DNA of 64,000 bases from Halalkalibacter alkaliphilus (GTDB lineage: Bacteria; Bacillota; Bacilli; Bacillales; Bacillaceae_D), in assembly GCF_023555415.1 (NCBI RefSeq), contig NZ_JAKRYL010000012.1, positions 62,001 through 126,000 on the forward strand. The letters are read 5' to 3'. Of this stretch, positions 16,921 through 24,806 are shown piece after piece. Every line of letters begins with the position of its first letter. Position 1 is the stretch's first letter. Position numbers and translations under genes: made by a program. The notes below the pieces were generated by a model. It was not told the DNA's origin. It searched no databases and was given only the letters and a program-made list of their open reading frames with translations.

Positions 16921-17928
16921 ATGGATAAAGAAGATTTAAAGCTCACATCTGCTGAGATAGGGACTTTGTGGGAGGAATATGTTAATGGTACAGCTATTCA
17001 TACGGTAAACAAGTATATGTTATCCATTATTGAAGATGAAAAGATAAAAGCAATTTTTGAAGATGCGGTAAATACATTTGAAAAACAAAAGAAACAGATA
17101 GCTATGTTTATTGAAGACGAAGGATTTCCTGTTCCTATTGGATTTACTGATTCGGACCTTACTAAAGGGACGAAAAGGTTATTTTCCGATATATTCTGTC
17201 TACACTATTTACATATTATGACGCTTCATGGGTTACTCGGACATATGACATCACTGAGTGCTTCCGTTCGAAAGGATTTAAGATATTTTTATGATTCCTG
17301 TGATAATGATGGAAAAAGGATGTACCATCAAACCATTGAATTACTACTAGAAAAAGGACATTTTCAAAGAGACCCTTACTTCTATCCAGAAGCAACTCCT
17401 GAGTTTGTTTCAGGTCAACAATTTTTAGATGGGTTTTTTGGAGATAAACGACCGTTAGCTGCAACTGAAATTATCAGTCTTTCATTTAATTTGAAAAAGA
17501 AGATACTGGAGAAAACTCTTTCGATTGCATTTAGCCAAGTTGCTCAATCAAGAGAAGTCAGAAAATTTCTAGAATCATCACAAAATACTTCAAATAACCA
17601 AATTCAATCACTAAGTAATATATTAAAAAAAGATAATTTGCCTGTACCAATGTCTTGGGAATCAGAAGTCACAACATCAAAGGATTCACCTTTTTCAGAT
17701 AAGTTAATGTTGTATCATATTGGATTCCTACTACAAACCGCACAAGCCTATCATGGAACAGGGCTTGCTTCCGCCATGCGAACAGACCTTGCTGTAACTT
17801 ATGAAAAGATTATCTTAAAAAACTTGATGGTGACAAAAGAGTGGTTCAATATTATGACAAAATATAAATGGTTAGAGGAGCCCCCTCTTGCCCCGAATAG
17901 AAAGCAACTTGCAAAAGAAAATAAGTAA
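16921..17928 (+). CDS. DUF3231 family protein
   Basis: The 335-residue protein is made of two similar helical halves (about 1-165 and 170-335), as in the DUF3231 family of Bacillus proteins. Paired landmarks are FIEDEGFPVPIGF and ILKKDNLPVPMSWESEV, and LHIMTLHGLLGHMTSLSASVRKDL and LQTAQAYHGTGLASAMRTDL. The four-helix arrangement is ferritin-like, but clear di-iron ligands are not evident to me. No signal peptide is present. The gene stands alone between two terminators, with a GAGGTGA ribosome binding site. The function is unknown; relatives are frequent and multicopy in spore-formers. Confidence 0.88.
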   Translation: MDKEDLKLTSAEIGTLWEEYVNGTAIHTVNKYMLSIIEDEKIKAIFEDAVNTFEKQKKQIAMFIEDEGFPVPIGFTDSDLTKGTKRLFSDIFCLHYLHIMTLHGLLGHMTSLSASVRKDLRYFYDSCDNDGKRMYHQTIELLLEKGHFQRDPYFYPEATPEFVSGQQFLDGFFGDKRPLAATEIISLSFNLKKKILEKTLSIAFSQVAQSREVRKFLESSQNTSNNQIQSLSNILKKDNLPVPMSWESEVTTSKDSPFSDKLMLYHIGFLLQTAQAYHGTGLASAMRTDLAVTYEKIILKNLMVTKEWFNIMTKYKWLEEPPLAPNRKQLAKENK

Positions 17929-17934
17929 CTAATT

Positions 17935-17963
17935 GACACCTCTTGTTACTAGGAGGTGTTTTA
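17935..17963 (+). terminator. Terminator after the DUF3231 gene
   Basis: GACACCTC and GAGGTGTT form a stem followed by TTATATTT, starting seven bases after the stop codon. Confidence 0.65.
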
Positions 17964-17988
17964 TATTTGACGATAAGTTCTTACATAA

Positions 17989-18019
17989 AGAGATGAAAAT
18001 CAGTATGATTTTCATCTCT
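17989..18019. terminator. Hairpin between convergent genes
   Basis: AGAGATGAAAAT and ATTTTCATCTCT form a perfect 12-bp stem. It lies between the convergent DUF3231 and cortex-lytic genes and may terminate transcription from the right, although its T-runs are weak. Confidence 0.5.
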
Positions 18020-18094
18020 ATGCATTGATCCTTTTCATTTTCTCTCTGTTTCCAAAGCTGTTATTTGCAGAGCGCGCTTTTTTTTGTAAAAAAC

Positions 18095-18718
18095 TTATTC
18101 AGCAAAAAGGTGTTTTCCAATCGTAAACTTCGGTGTTGTCCATTTAAAAATCCACTCGGACGTTGCGATTGCAGGGTTGTAATAATATGTAGCTCCTTCA
18201 GATGGATCCCAGCCATTCCAAGCATCTCTTACCGCTTTGTATGAGGTAGATGTTGGTGTTAGGTTGTATTGACCATCCATAACGGCTGTAAATGCGTTCC
18301 TTTGGTAGATAACTCCTTCAACAGAAGATGGAAAGTCAGGAGATTTTAGACGGTTTTTCACGACTGCTGCCACCGCAACTTGACCTTTATAAGGTTCCCC
18401 GCGAGCTTCTCCATGGACGATTCTAGCGATTTTTTCAACCTCTTTTAGTTGATTAAGCGTTTGCGGTCCTGCAACTCCATCAGAAAGTAAGTTGAAATCA
18501 TATTGAAATTGACGGACGGCAGCTTCTGTTAATTCTCCGTAATACCCAGTTGCATTGCTATGTAAATATTCCAATGCGATTAACTTCTGTTGTAACTCGA
18601 CGACAGCTTCTCCACGATCTTCTTTTTTCAAAAGGAACTCATTTGCTTTTAATTCTTTAGGTATGAGAGCGATGAAAACGAAGAATAGTGGAAGAAGTAG
18701 TATGATTTTTTTGCTCAT
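18095..18718 (-). CDS. Spore cortex-lytic enzyme-like hydrolase (SleB/YkvT type)
   Basis: The 207-residue secreted protein has an N-terminal signal peptide (about 25 residues, ending ELKANE). A peptidoglycan-binding domain 1 follows (GEAVVELQQKLIALEYL to DGVAGPQTLNQL, about 35-90), then the cell-wall hydrolase type 2 domain of SleB/CwlJ (about 95-207). The catalytic glutamate lies in VHGEARGEPYKGQVAVAAVV, and WNGWDPSEGATYYYNPA is also typical. Size and layout match the SleB paralogue YkvT of B. subtilis. It should cut peptidoglycan during spore germination or sporulation. No operon partner is adjacent. Confidence 0.9.
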   Translation of the reverse strand: MSKKIILLLPLFFVFIALIPKELKANEFLLKKEDRGEAVVELQQKLIALEYLHSNATGYYGELTEAAVRQFQYDFNLLSDGVAGPQTLNQLKEVEKIARIVHGEARGEPYKGQVAVAAVVKNRLKSPDFPSSVEGVIYQRNAFTAVMDGQYNLTPTSTSYKAVRDAWNGWDPSEGATYYYNPAIATSEWIFKWTTPKFTIGKHLFAE

Positions 18719-18866
18719 ATAAATCCCTCCCTATAATAATTTAAACAAAAGTTTAAATTTTTCCTCCTTTTTTTAAGATTTGAGAAAATAGTATGAGAGG
18801 AATGAGGTACAAAGGGTAGAGACTTTTTCTGATAGAATAAAAGAAAAAGATAGTAGGTGGAGTGAG

Positions 18867-19718
18867 TTGAGGCGAACAGCAATCATTACAGGCGCATCTA
18901 GCGGCTTTGGATTACTAACTACATTAGAGCTTGCTAAGCGTGGGTTTAGGGTACTTGCGACGATGCGGAATGTAGAAAAAGCAGTCGCGTTTAATTCGTT
19001 AACAGATGATGGGGACATACTTGAGCGAATTGAGCCGTTTCCACTTGATGTGACAGAGGGAGATTCTGTTGCTCGTTTCTCAAAAAAAGTTCAGTCGATG
19101 GAGAAGGTAGATGTCCTGATTAACAATGCAGGATTTGCCGTTGGTGGATTTGCTGAGGAGATCGAGATAGAAGATTATCGCAGACAATTTGAAACGAACG
19201 TATTCGGAGTGATGGCGGTTACTCAGGCCGTTCTACCGGCCATGCGAGAGCAAAAATCTGGAACGATTATTAATGTGAGCAGTGTAAGTGGACGAATTGG
19301 ATTTCCAGGACTCTCTCCTTATGTATCGTCAAAGCATGCGTTAGAGGGGTACTCAGAAAGTCTTCGATTGGAAGTTGCCCCTTTTGGAATCCAAGTTGCA
19401 TTAGTAGAGCCTGGGTCATATAGCACAAACATTTGGTCATCTGGAATGGAAGTATCGGAGCGGTCGCTGGATAGTGGGTCGCCATACTATGATTATATGA
19501 AAGGCATTACTAGCAGATTGGAAGCTGGTAAGAAGAATCATGGTGACCCTGATGAGGTGGTTCATTTACTATGTGAGTTGGCAATGGAAGAGAGAGTAAA
19601 GAAGCTTAGGTATCCAATTGGCAAAGGGTTGAAGTGGACGTTAGCGTTGAAGCAGCTGATGCCTTGGTCATGGTGGGAGAAGATTGTGTTGCGGCAGGTA
19701 TTGAAGAAGAGGAAGTAA
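18867..19718 (+). CDS. Short-chain dehydrogenase/reductase
   Basis: The 283-residue enzyme is a classical SDR. The cofactor motif TGASSGFG lies near the N-terminus (about residues 8-15), NNAG follows near 88, and the catalytic Ser/Tyr/Lys set is in NVSSVSGRIG and PYVSSKHALEGYSES. The Arg in ATMRNVEKA after strand 2 suggests NADP preference. Translation appears to start at TTG with an AGGTGGAG site. The substrate is unknown. The C-terminal part (WTLALKQLMPWSWWEKIVLR) is extended and basic with a hydrophobic patch, as in membrane-associated SDRs. Confidence 0.88.
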   Translation: MRRTAIITGASSGFGLLTTLELAKRGFRVLATMRNVEKAVAFNSLTDDGDILERIEPFPLDVTEGDSVARFSKKVQSMEKVDVLINNAGFAVGGFAEEIEIEDYRRQFETNVFGVMAVTQAVLPAMREQKSGTIINVSSVSGRIGFPGLSPYVSSKHALEGYSESLRLEVAPFGIQVALVEPGSYSTNIWSSGMEVSERSLDSGSPYYDYMKGITSRLEAGKKNHGDPDEVVHLLCELAMEERVKKLRYPIGKGLKWTLALKQLMPWSWWEKIVLRQVLKKRK

Positions 19719-19863
19719 GGAAGATGTTGTTTGGACGGTAAAACAGCTTGTTTGGACAGTAAATTGGGCAGTTTGGAAAGTAAATGCGTCAAACCCGACA
19801 GAACCGTCACCAATTATTGAAAAAACAAGCAGGTGCAAAGCCAAAAGAGCAGGTCATAGAAAC
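19719..19863. repeat. Short dispersed TTTGGACAGTAAA-type repeats
   Basis: TTTGGACGGTAAAA, TTTGGACAGTAAAT and TTTGGAAAGTAAAT occur between about 19730 and 19785, each separated by roughly 10-14 bases. Related copies occur near 39820-39900 and 41505-41535. This is an unexplained short-repeat family positioned just after genes. Confidence 0.55.
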
Positions 19864-19891
19864 GGAGACGAACCAACAACAGTTCATCTCC
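19864..19891 (-). terminator. Terminator of the cwlC-like gene
   Basis: GGAGACGAAC and GTTCATCTCC pair over 10 bases, fully paired with one G-U in the minus-strand RNA. It lies 32 bases past the stop of the amidase gene. Confidence 0.6.
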
Positions 19892-19922
19892 GGAAAAATC
19901 TCGATTTTTATTTGCGTCATTA

Positions 19923-20645
19923 CTAGTCTTTGATTCTCTGAATCAAAATCTCATTAGCAGAATCGAGATTTCTATCAACTGCATTTAAGATATTTTGTCT
20001 AACTCGATATGCTCCTTCTTGAGTGCCATCTACAATGACACGATAGATCGGATCATTCTCATTATCGTCGTCTCCGTTATTATCTCCATTTTCAGAGCGC
20101 TCGAGGTTAAATGCACGTTCCAAGCCGTTTACATGTCCTCTTGCAACGGTTTGCAGCCAATTGGGATCAGATAGTTTGGCGGCGTCTTCATCATTGTCGA
20201 TAAACCCATTCTCAGTTAAGAGCGCAGACATCGTTGTTTCACGTAAGACGTGAAAATTAGCTTTCTTTTTTCCTCGGTTGACGAGTTCATTAACCTTTGT
20301 GATCTCTTCATGCATAATATCGCGATATTGTGCAGTTTGAGAAGTGTCGGATAAGCCATCATAAATAAAATCCTCATATCCTTGTGCGGTGCCATCTAGT
20401 CCGTTGACGTGAATAGATAAGAAATAGTCAGCCCCCCACGAATTGGCATCACTTGAGCGCTGAGCTAACGTAACATCGGTATCGGTAGTTCGGCTCATTC
20501 TTACATCGACATTAGCGTATTCACTATTAAGAATATTGCGAATACGTAAGGCGATATCTAATACAATATCTTTTTCCTGCATACCATTTCCAGTTGCACC
20601 TGTATCAGAACCTCCATGACCAGGATCTAAATATAATTTGAACAT
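19923..20645 (-). CDS. cwlC: N-acetylmuramoyl-L-alanine amidase, CwlC-like
   Basis: The 240-residue enzyme cleaves the bond between muramic acid and the stem peptide. The Amidase_3 zinc ligands are visible: His9 in DPGHGG, Glu24 in MQEKDI, a His in SIHVN near residue 79, and the catalytic Glu in LLTENGFID. A short Asp/Asn/Gly-rich linker leads to a C-terminal SPOR-like segment (YRVIVDGTQEGAYRVRQNI). There is no signal peptide. The sequence strongly resembles B. subtilis CwlC, the sigma-K-dependent enzyme used for mother-cell lysis, including GKKxANFHVLRE. It stands alone between repeat-rich spacers. Confidence 0.92.
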   Translation of the reverse strand: MFKLYLDPGHGGSDTGATGNGMQEKDIVLDIALRIRNILNSEYANVDVRMSRTTDTDVTLAQRSSDANSWGADYFLSIHVNGLDGTAQGYEDFIYDGLSDTSQTAQYRDIMHEEITKVNELVNRGKKKANFHVLRETTMSALLTENGFIDNDEDAAKLSDPNWLQTVARGHVNGLERAFNLERSENGDNNGDDDNENDPIYRVIVDGTQEGAYRVRQNILNAVDRNLDSANEILIQRIKD

Positions 20646-20756
20646 GGAATATCACCCCCTACTTTAGTATGATATTCAAATGTCCTTTGCTGGTAACGGC
20701 TTGTTGCACAAGTAACGATAGGCGAATCAACGATTTTTGCTTTAGTTAAGTAAAGC

Positions 20757-20816
20757 GGGGTCTGACCCCTATGTACCTCTGCACCGCGTTAATGTTATGC
20801 CGAGGGGTCTGACCCC
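20757..20816. repeat. Pair of GGGGTCTGACCCC palindromic repeats
   Basis: GGGGTCTGACCCCT (20757-20770) and AGGGGTCTGACCCC (20803-20816) flank a 32-base spacer containing CTCTGCACCGCG. A related pair lies at 34687-34740, again with a CTCTGCAC spacer. This is a dispersed palindromic repeat family. Confidence 0.65.
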
Positions 20817-20903
20817 GGAAACGTGCGGAAACGCAAAAAAGTCCCTCGAGTCGAAGAGCCAGTAGAGGAACTTTGTGTTCTATTCAGGGTCTTTGGTTGT
20901 TAT

Positions 20904-21062
20904 CTACACTAAATAAATGGCTGCTGTTAAGCAGTGGCACGAGTTTGAAAAAGAAGAGTTACCCTGAAGGAAAGCGATCCATTTCAGACTCTTGTCGAAA
21001 AGATAGCCTTTTTTATCAATACAGCTGAGAAATGCATATGTCTTATTGAACAAAATGTCCAT
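20904..21062 (-). CDS. Possible small protein of 52 residues
   Basis: A short open frame starts with ATG after a GGGAGTGA ribosome binding site at good spacing and encodes 52 residues beginning MDILFNKTYAFLSCIDKKGY. It contains three cysteines or more (SCHC near the end) and is followed by a stop. I recognise no family. It lies between the CwlC-like gene and a tandem repeat. The site and codon use are plausible, but the length makes chance likely. Confidence 0.3.
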   Translation of the reverse strand: MDILFNKTYAFLSCIDKKGYLFDKSLKWIAFLQGNSSFSNSCHCLTAAIYLV

Positions 21063-21150
21063 GGCTGTCACTCCCTTTTTTCGGTAGTGTGCTACAGAAA
21101 ATGGGAATTATGCATAAATAAACTAATTTATTTTGTGGGAATAAGATTGC

Positions 21151-21411
21151 ATGCATATAACCTCTAAAATAAAAAAACAGTGGAAAAACAGTAAGCTGAT
21201 GAAAGCCAAACTAGACCAGAAAAACATGGGAAAAGGTCTTCATCGAGCTGATGAAGACCTAATCAGTCTAGAAAAGTAGGAGTAGAGTCTTCATAAAGCT
21301 GATGAAGACCTAAACAGTCTAGAAAAGCAAGGAGAGAGTCTTCATAAAGCCGATGAAGATCGAAACAGACTAAAAAGCATGGGAAAAAGTCCTTCATACA
21401 AACCAATATGA
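21151..21411 (+). pseudogene. 51-bp tandem repeat and relic of a repeat-protein reading frame
   Basis: Four imperfect copies of a 51-52 bp unit start at 21194, 21246, 21297 and 21348. Read in one frame they give a 17-residue repeat, SLHKADEDLNSLEKQGE and variants, starting from an ATG at 21151. The frame is broken by two TAG codons (at 21277 and 21283) and then stays open to a TGA at 21409. Each unit also contains an inverted repeat, for example GGTCTTCATC and GATGAAGACC near 21235-21259. Either a decayed fragment of a repeat protein or a noncoding minisatellite; the retained 3n period favours a coding past. Confidence 0.45.
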
Positions 21412-21478
21412 ATTAGGCACTAAAAAATGGCAACGGCTCCGCACAATACAAAGAGGGCACGAAAAAAGTAAAATTAAA

Positions 21479-21518
21479 GGCCATTGAAAAAGGTCATAAC
21501 CATACCTTTTCAATAGCC
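21479..21518 (-). terminator. Terminator of the DUF4309 lipoprotein gene
   Basis: GGCCATTGAAAAAGGT pairs with ACCTTTTCAATAGCC (one bulge). On the minus strand it is followed by TTTAATTTTAC. The left arm shares the GGCCAYTGAAAAA box seen also at about 5750 and 23223. Confidence 0.6.
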
Positions 21519-21543
21519 TCACAAATCAGCGGAGTACATATCA

Positions 21544-23100
21544 TTATTGTTTAACAAACGTATGGTTCAAATCAATAGCCATCCCGCTCCAGCCCCAGCA
21601 GTCGGGTCCTTCAATCGTCGTAACGTGGTTTCCGTCTTTTACAAGAGTCATTTGACAGCCAATTTCGTCTTCCACTTGCAACGCAGTATTTCCATCTTTC
21701 AGTGCGTAACCTTCCATTTCGCCGACATGAGTAGTAGACACATGAATATCAAACTGAAAGCCAGCTTCATCCTCATTGTAGATGTTCAGTACGCCTCCGA
21801 CACCTTTGTCTTCCGGAATGGTGTATGTACCACTCCAGTCCGTTGAAATTTCAGGCGTCTCTGTTTTGCTCACTAAAATCATTTCAATCTCATTTTTGCT
21901 TTTTTCGATATAGAGAGCATGGGCACCAGTGTTATAAATCATTACTTCTGTATGATTGTCTTGTTCACCGACAACTTTCTCGTCCGGTTCTCCAAGTTTA
22001 TCGTAAATTTGCTTAATATCTCCGTCTATTAAGGTCCCTGGAATGAGAAGGGTATTAACGGTGTTGTTACTAGTTGCTGTTACAGCATAACCGATGTTAT
22101 TAAACATAAAGGTTTCTGCGCCACGTAACCAATCGGTAATCGTATCTGGTTCTCCTTTTTTATCAAATATTTCCTGCAAACTTGTGCCAACAGCAAATGA
22201 GACGGAAGGAAAACGTCCTTTCTCTACTTCGTCTAGCCAGTCAGACGTGATCGGAATGTACGGGTAAGCGAACGTGCTGGTCGGTTTATCTTTCCAACGT
22301 TCATACGTTTCTTGTCCGTACGTATTACCATCAGTAAACGACTCGTCATTGTAGACGGCCTGGCTCTTTAAGGAGAGGGTGAGGGTTTCCTCATGAAATT
22401 CCCATGTGGTAAAAAACCAACCGAACTCTTCTTCTGTTTCGTTAATTTTATACTCTACGCTTTGATAATAGTGATCACCGATGTTACGTAATTCCCCGTT
22501 AATTGAATTCAAAGGCTGTCCATCAACCTTCACTTCTTGGAGCGCTCCGTCTTCTAACGCAAAAACGTTCAAACTCTTTTGATTCAATGCTTCCTTTTGA
22601 TAAATGACGAGGAGGTCTCGCCCTGTTTTATGAGAGCTAATATACGCCATCTTTTCTCCTTCAATAAAATGCGCGGGGGAACCACTTTCGTTCTCGAAAA
22701 GGTTCAGATGTTCTTGCTTGACGCCATACTCATCGTCATCTTCAGATAAATAAAGATGATATTGGCCTGAATAAAATTGTTCTCCTTCAACTCCAAGAAA
22801 AGAAGGCGAATCGATCTCGCCTTTTTCCTCGTCGGAGCTATAAATATGTACGTGGTACGTTTGATTTTTGTCATCCGTCATTTGTAAGTGGAAACGACTA
22901 TCAGCTTGTAAAACCGTTAAAGGGATGTCAGACATACTATTTTCTGATGATGGTGCTTCCAGTACTTCATCCGTCTCTATTGAGTTTGTGGTATCCTCAT
23001 GACTCGGTTCATTTGAAGCATTTGAAGGTTGCCCTTTCACACAACCTGCTATAAGGAATAAACAAATAATGAATAGTAATGAATAGAAGAATTGCTTCAT
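21544..23100 (-). CDS. Lipoprotein with DUF4309-like domain
   Basis: About 518 residues starting at MKQFFYSLLFIIC, chosen because GAAGGTGAT lies just upstream of that ATG; an in-frame extension of ten codons upstream lacks a site. The signal peptide ends in the lipobox IAGC. The middle is poorly conserved beta-rich sequence. From about residue 290 a repeated unit appears (GTSLQEIFDKKGEPDTITDW and DGDIKQIYDKLGEPDEKVVG), the YjgB/DUF4309 type, with paired GEPD motifs. The C-terminus ends in a small beta domain with two cysteines (GPDCWGW). The function is unknown; it should be anchored outside the cell membrane. Confidence 0.75.
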   Translation of the reverse strand: MKQFFYSLLFIICLFLIAGCVKGQPSNASNEPSHEDTTNSIETDEVLEAPSSENSMSDIPLTVLQADSRFHLQMTDDKNQTYHVHIYSSDEEKGEIDSPSFLGVEGEQFYSGQYHLYLSEDDDEYGVKQEHLNLFENESGSPAHFIEGEKMAYISSHKTGRDLLVIYQKEALNQKSLNVFALEDGALQEVKVDGQPLNSINGELRNIGDHYYQSVEYKINETEEEFGWFFTTWEFHEETLTLSLKSQAVYNDESFTDGNTYGQETYERWKDKPTSTFAYPYIPITSDWLDEVEKGRFPSVSFAVGTSLQEIFDKKGEPDTITDWLRGAETFMFNNIGYAVTATSNNTVNTLLIPGTLIDGDIKQIYDKLGEPDEKVVGEQDNHTEVMIYNTGAHALYIEKSKNEIEMILVSKTETPEISTDWSGTYTIPEDKGVGGVLNIYNEDEAGFQFDIHVSTTHVGEMEGYALKDGNTALQVEDEIGCQMTLVKDGNHVTTIEGPDCWGWSGMAIDLNHTFVKQ

Positions 23101-23462
23101 TTTATCACCTTCGTGAGATCCTATTGTCAACTAACTTGCTATTGTCTTTCAAATCATACTATTTCGATAGTTATCAGTGTATTCCTCTTTTTATAGAAAA
23201 TAAATGAACAAAGGGACTTTAGGAGGCCACTGAAAAAGGGACGGTTTTGACATTTTCAACGGCCTTTAAGCAATGAGCGGAACCGTTGCTTTGTTTTAAG
23301 TCTGCTATGAGTGGTACAAACTTGCTTTGCACCACTCATAACAGGCCGCAACGTGTGGAGACATTGTGGCTCCACGAATCTGCAATAAAGGAGTTTTTCA
23401 ATAGCTGCATATTTCGAATTTGGAATATAAATTAAGCAAGAATCTTACTATTTTTTAAAGGT

Positions 23463-23468
23463 TATAAT
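23463..23468 (+). promoter_or_regulatory. Probable -10 box of the second LacI-family gene
   Basis: A consensus TATAAT lies 47 bases upstream of the start codon. No good -35 is visible at the standard distance. The cre/operator-like site follows it by nine bases. Confidence 0.5.
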
Positions 23469-23477
23469 ACAATAAAG

Positions 23478-23491
23478 TGAAAGCGTTTTAT
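23478..23491 (+). promoter_or_regulatory. Candidate cre site or LacI-type operator
   Basis: TGAAAGCGTTTTAT matches the cre consensus at 13 of 14 positions. It lies just downstream of a TATAAT box and 24 bases before the start codon, a roadblock position. The AAAGCGTTT core recurs upstream of the GH42 gene at about 24575. Confidence 0.6.
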
Positions 23492-23515
23492 AAATTCAAA
23501 AGGAATTGATTATTC

Positions 23516-24526
23516 ATGGCAACGAGACAAGATGTAGCAAAGTTAGCCGGGGTGTCGCCAACAACCGTTTCCCGCGTATTAAACAATAATGGATATGTTT
23601 CACAAGACGTTCGGAAAAGAGTGGAAGAAGCCATTCGTGAATTGCAGTTTGTCCCAAACCGCGTTGCAAGAAGCCTTCGTACACAAAAATGCGGACAGAT
23701 TGCTTGTATTACACATGGATTGAAAAATACCTTTTATGCAGAAATCGTCCAAGGGATTGAAGAGGTAGCATTGGAAAATGGGTATACATATTCTATCTAC
23801 AGCACGAGTGTGGAAAATGAGAAATATATTAACTTAATTTTAGAAGGCTTTTATGATGGGCTCATTGTTTTAACTTCTTCTGAATTCAATAATTTAGTAG
23901 ACTCTAAGAAAATAAGAGAAGTGATTCCTACCTGTTTTTATTGGGACCTTGGTTATGAAACAAAGCTGCCAAATGTAGCAGTAAACTTAAAAAAAGCAAT
24001 GAAAAATACGACTAATTATCTACTTGATTGCGGCCATAAAGAAATCGTTTATCTCGGTTATCCAAAAGAAGGAATTGAAGGGGTGAAAGAGAACCCGCGT
24101 TTCCTAGGATACGTTGATGCGTTGAAAGCAAAAGGAATAGAGGTATCGTCTGATCATTTTCTCTTTGTCTCTAATTGGAATGATACATTAACGGCTGGTT
24201 ATGAAAAGGTGAGAGAACTTCTAGACAGAGGTGTTTCATTTACGGCCATAGCCGCTTGTAATGATTTAATGGCAATTGGGGCGATTCGTGCCTTATCAGA
24301 ACGAGGAATACGTGTGCCGGAAGATGTTTCGGTTACTGGTTTTGATGACGTAGAGATTGCGAAAATGATTACCCCTGCATTAACAACCGTTTCATTACCT
24401 AAAAAGGAAATCGGGCATACGCTTATGAAATCCTTACTTCGTCAAATGAATGGAGAGAAATTAGAGGGGAAAATACAAGAGTATGAATCGGAGCTTATGG
24501 AGCGAGAGACCGTACAAAAAATTTGA
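23516..24526 (+). CDS. LacI-family repressor linked to beta-galactosidase
   Basis: The 336-residue regulator has the LacI helix-turn-helix ([20 protein letters not shown], then [18 protein letters not shown]) and a sugar-binding domain with the expected [19 protein letters not shown] and [20 protein letters not shown] motifs. The start is ATG after AAAGGAATTG. It is co-directional with the GH42 gene 280 bases downstream and probably regulates it; the AAAGCGTTT core occurs both upstream of this gene and in the intergenic region. The effector is probably a galactoside, by context only. Confidence 0.92.
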   Translation: MATRQDVAKLAGVSPTTVSRVLNNNGYVSQDVRKRVEEAIRELQFVPNRVARSLRTQKCGQIACITHGLKNTFYAEIVQGIEEVALENGYTYSIYSTSVENEKYINLILEGFYDGLIVLTSSEFNNLVDSKKIREVIPTCFYWDLGYETKLPNVAVNLKKAMKNTTNYLLDCGHKEIVYLGYPKEGIEGVKENPRFLGYVDALKAKGIEVSSDHFLFVSNWNDTLTAGYEKVRELLDRGVSFTAIAACNDLMAIGAIRALSERGIRVPEDVSVTGFDDVEIAKMITPALTTVSLPKKEIGHTLMKSLLRQMNGEKLEGKIQEYESELMERETVQKI

Positions 24527-24574
24527 TAATAAAAGTGATTGACTTCCTTACATGAACGTACTAAACTAAACCCA

Positions 24575-24588
24575 ATAAAGCGTTTACA
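24575..24588 (+). promoter_or_regulatory. Candidate operator or cre site between lacI and the GH42 gene
   Basis: ATAAAGCGTTTACA matches cre at 12 of 14 positions and shares the AAAGCGTTT core with the site ahead of the regulator gene. It could be the regulator's own operator or a CcpA site. Confidence 0.5.
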
Positions 24589-24616
24589 TGATGGTGAGTG
24601 ATATATTTTTGATTAA

Positions 24617-24727
24617 TGTGGTTTCGAGACCATAAATCAAAGCTTCAAAGTGTGGACTCGAAACCACATATCAACTCAAGTTTATTGATGTATGATTCCA
24701 CTTACCTTTTGTGGTTTCGAGTCCACA
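24617..24727. repeat. Three copies of an 18-bp quasi-palindrome upstream of the GH42 gene
   Basis: TGTGGTTTCGAGACCATA (24617-24634), TGTGGACTCGAAACCACA (24651-24668) and TGTGGTTTCGAGTCCACA (24710-24727). The second is the exact reverse complement of the third. Each is nearly self-complementary, with a TCGA-type centre. They may be operators allowing looping, or arms of a large hairpin in the leader RNA. Confidence 0.65.
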
Positions 24728-24806
24728 TTGTTAATAAATTATCGCTTTCTTTTAAGAGGGAAGCCGTGAAGTAACAAAAATAATCGATTTTTAGATAAGG
24801 GGGAGA

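Larger units (their letters stand above)
23131..23515. other. Repeat-like intergenic region with hairpins
   Basis: The gap before the second LacI gene holds a GGCCACTGAAAAA box at 23223, whose GGCC pairs with the GGCC at about 23261. A strong hairpin ATGAGTGGT/ACCACTCAT lies at 23309-23339, and a TTTTTCAATAGC phrase near 23393 echoes the inverse of the same box. No gene is supported. It looks like a decayed interspersed element of the kind at 5690-5935. Confidence 0.5.
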
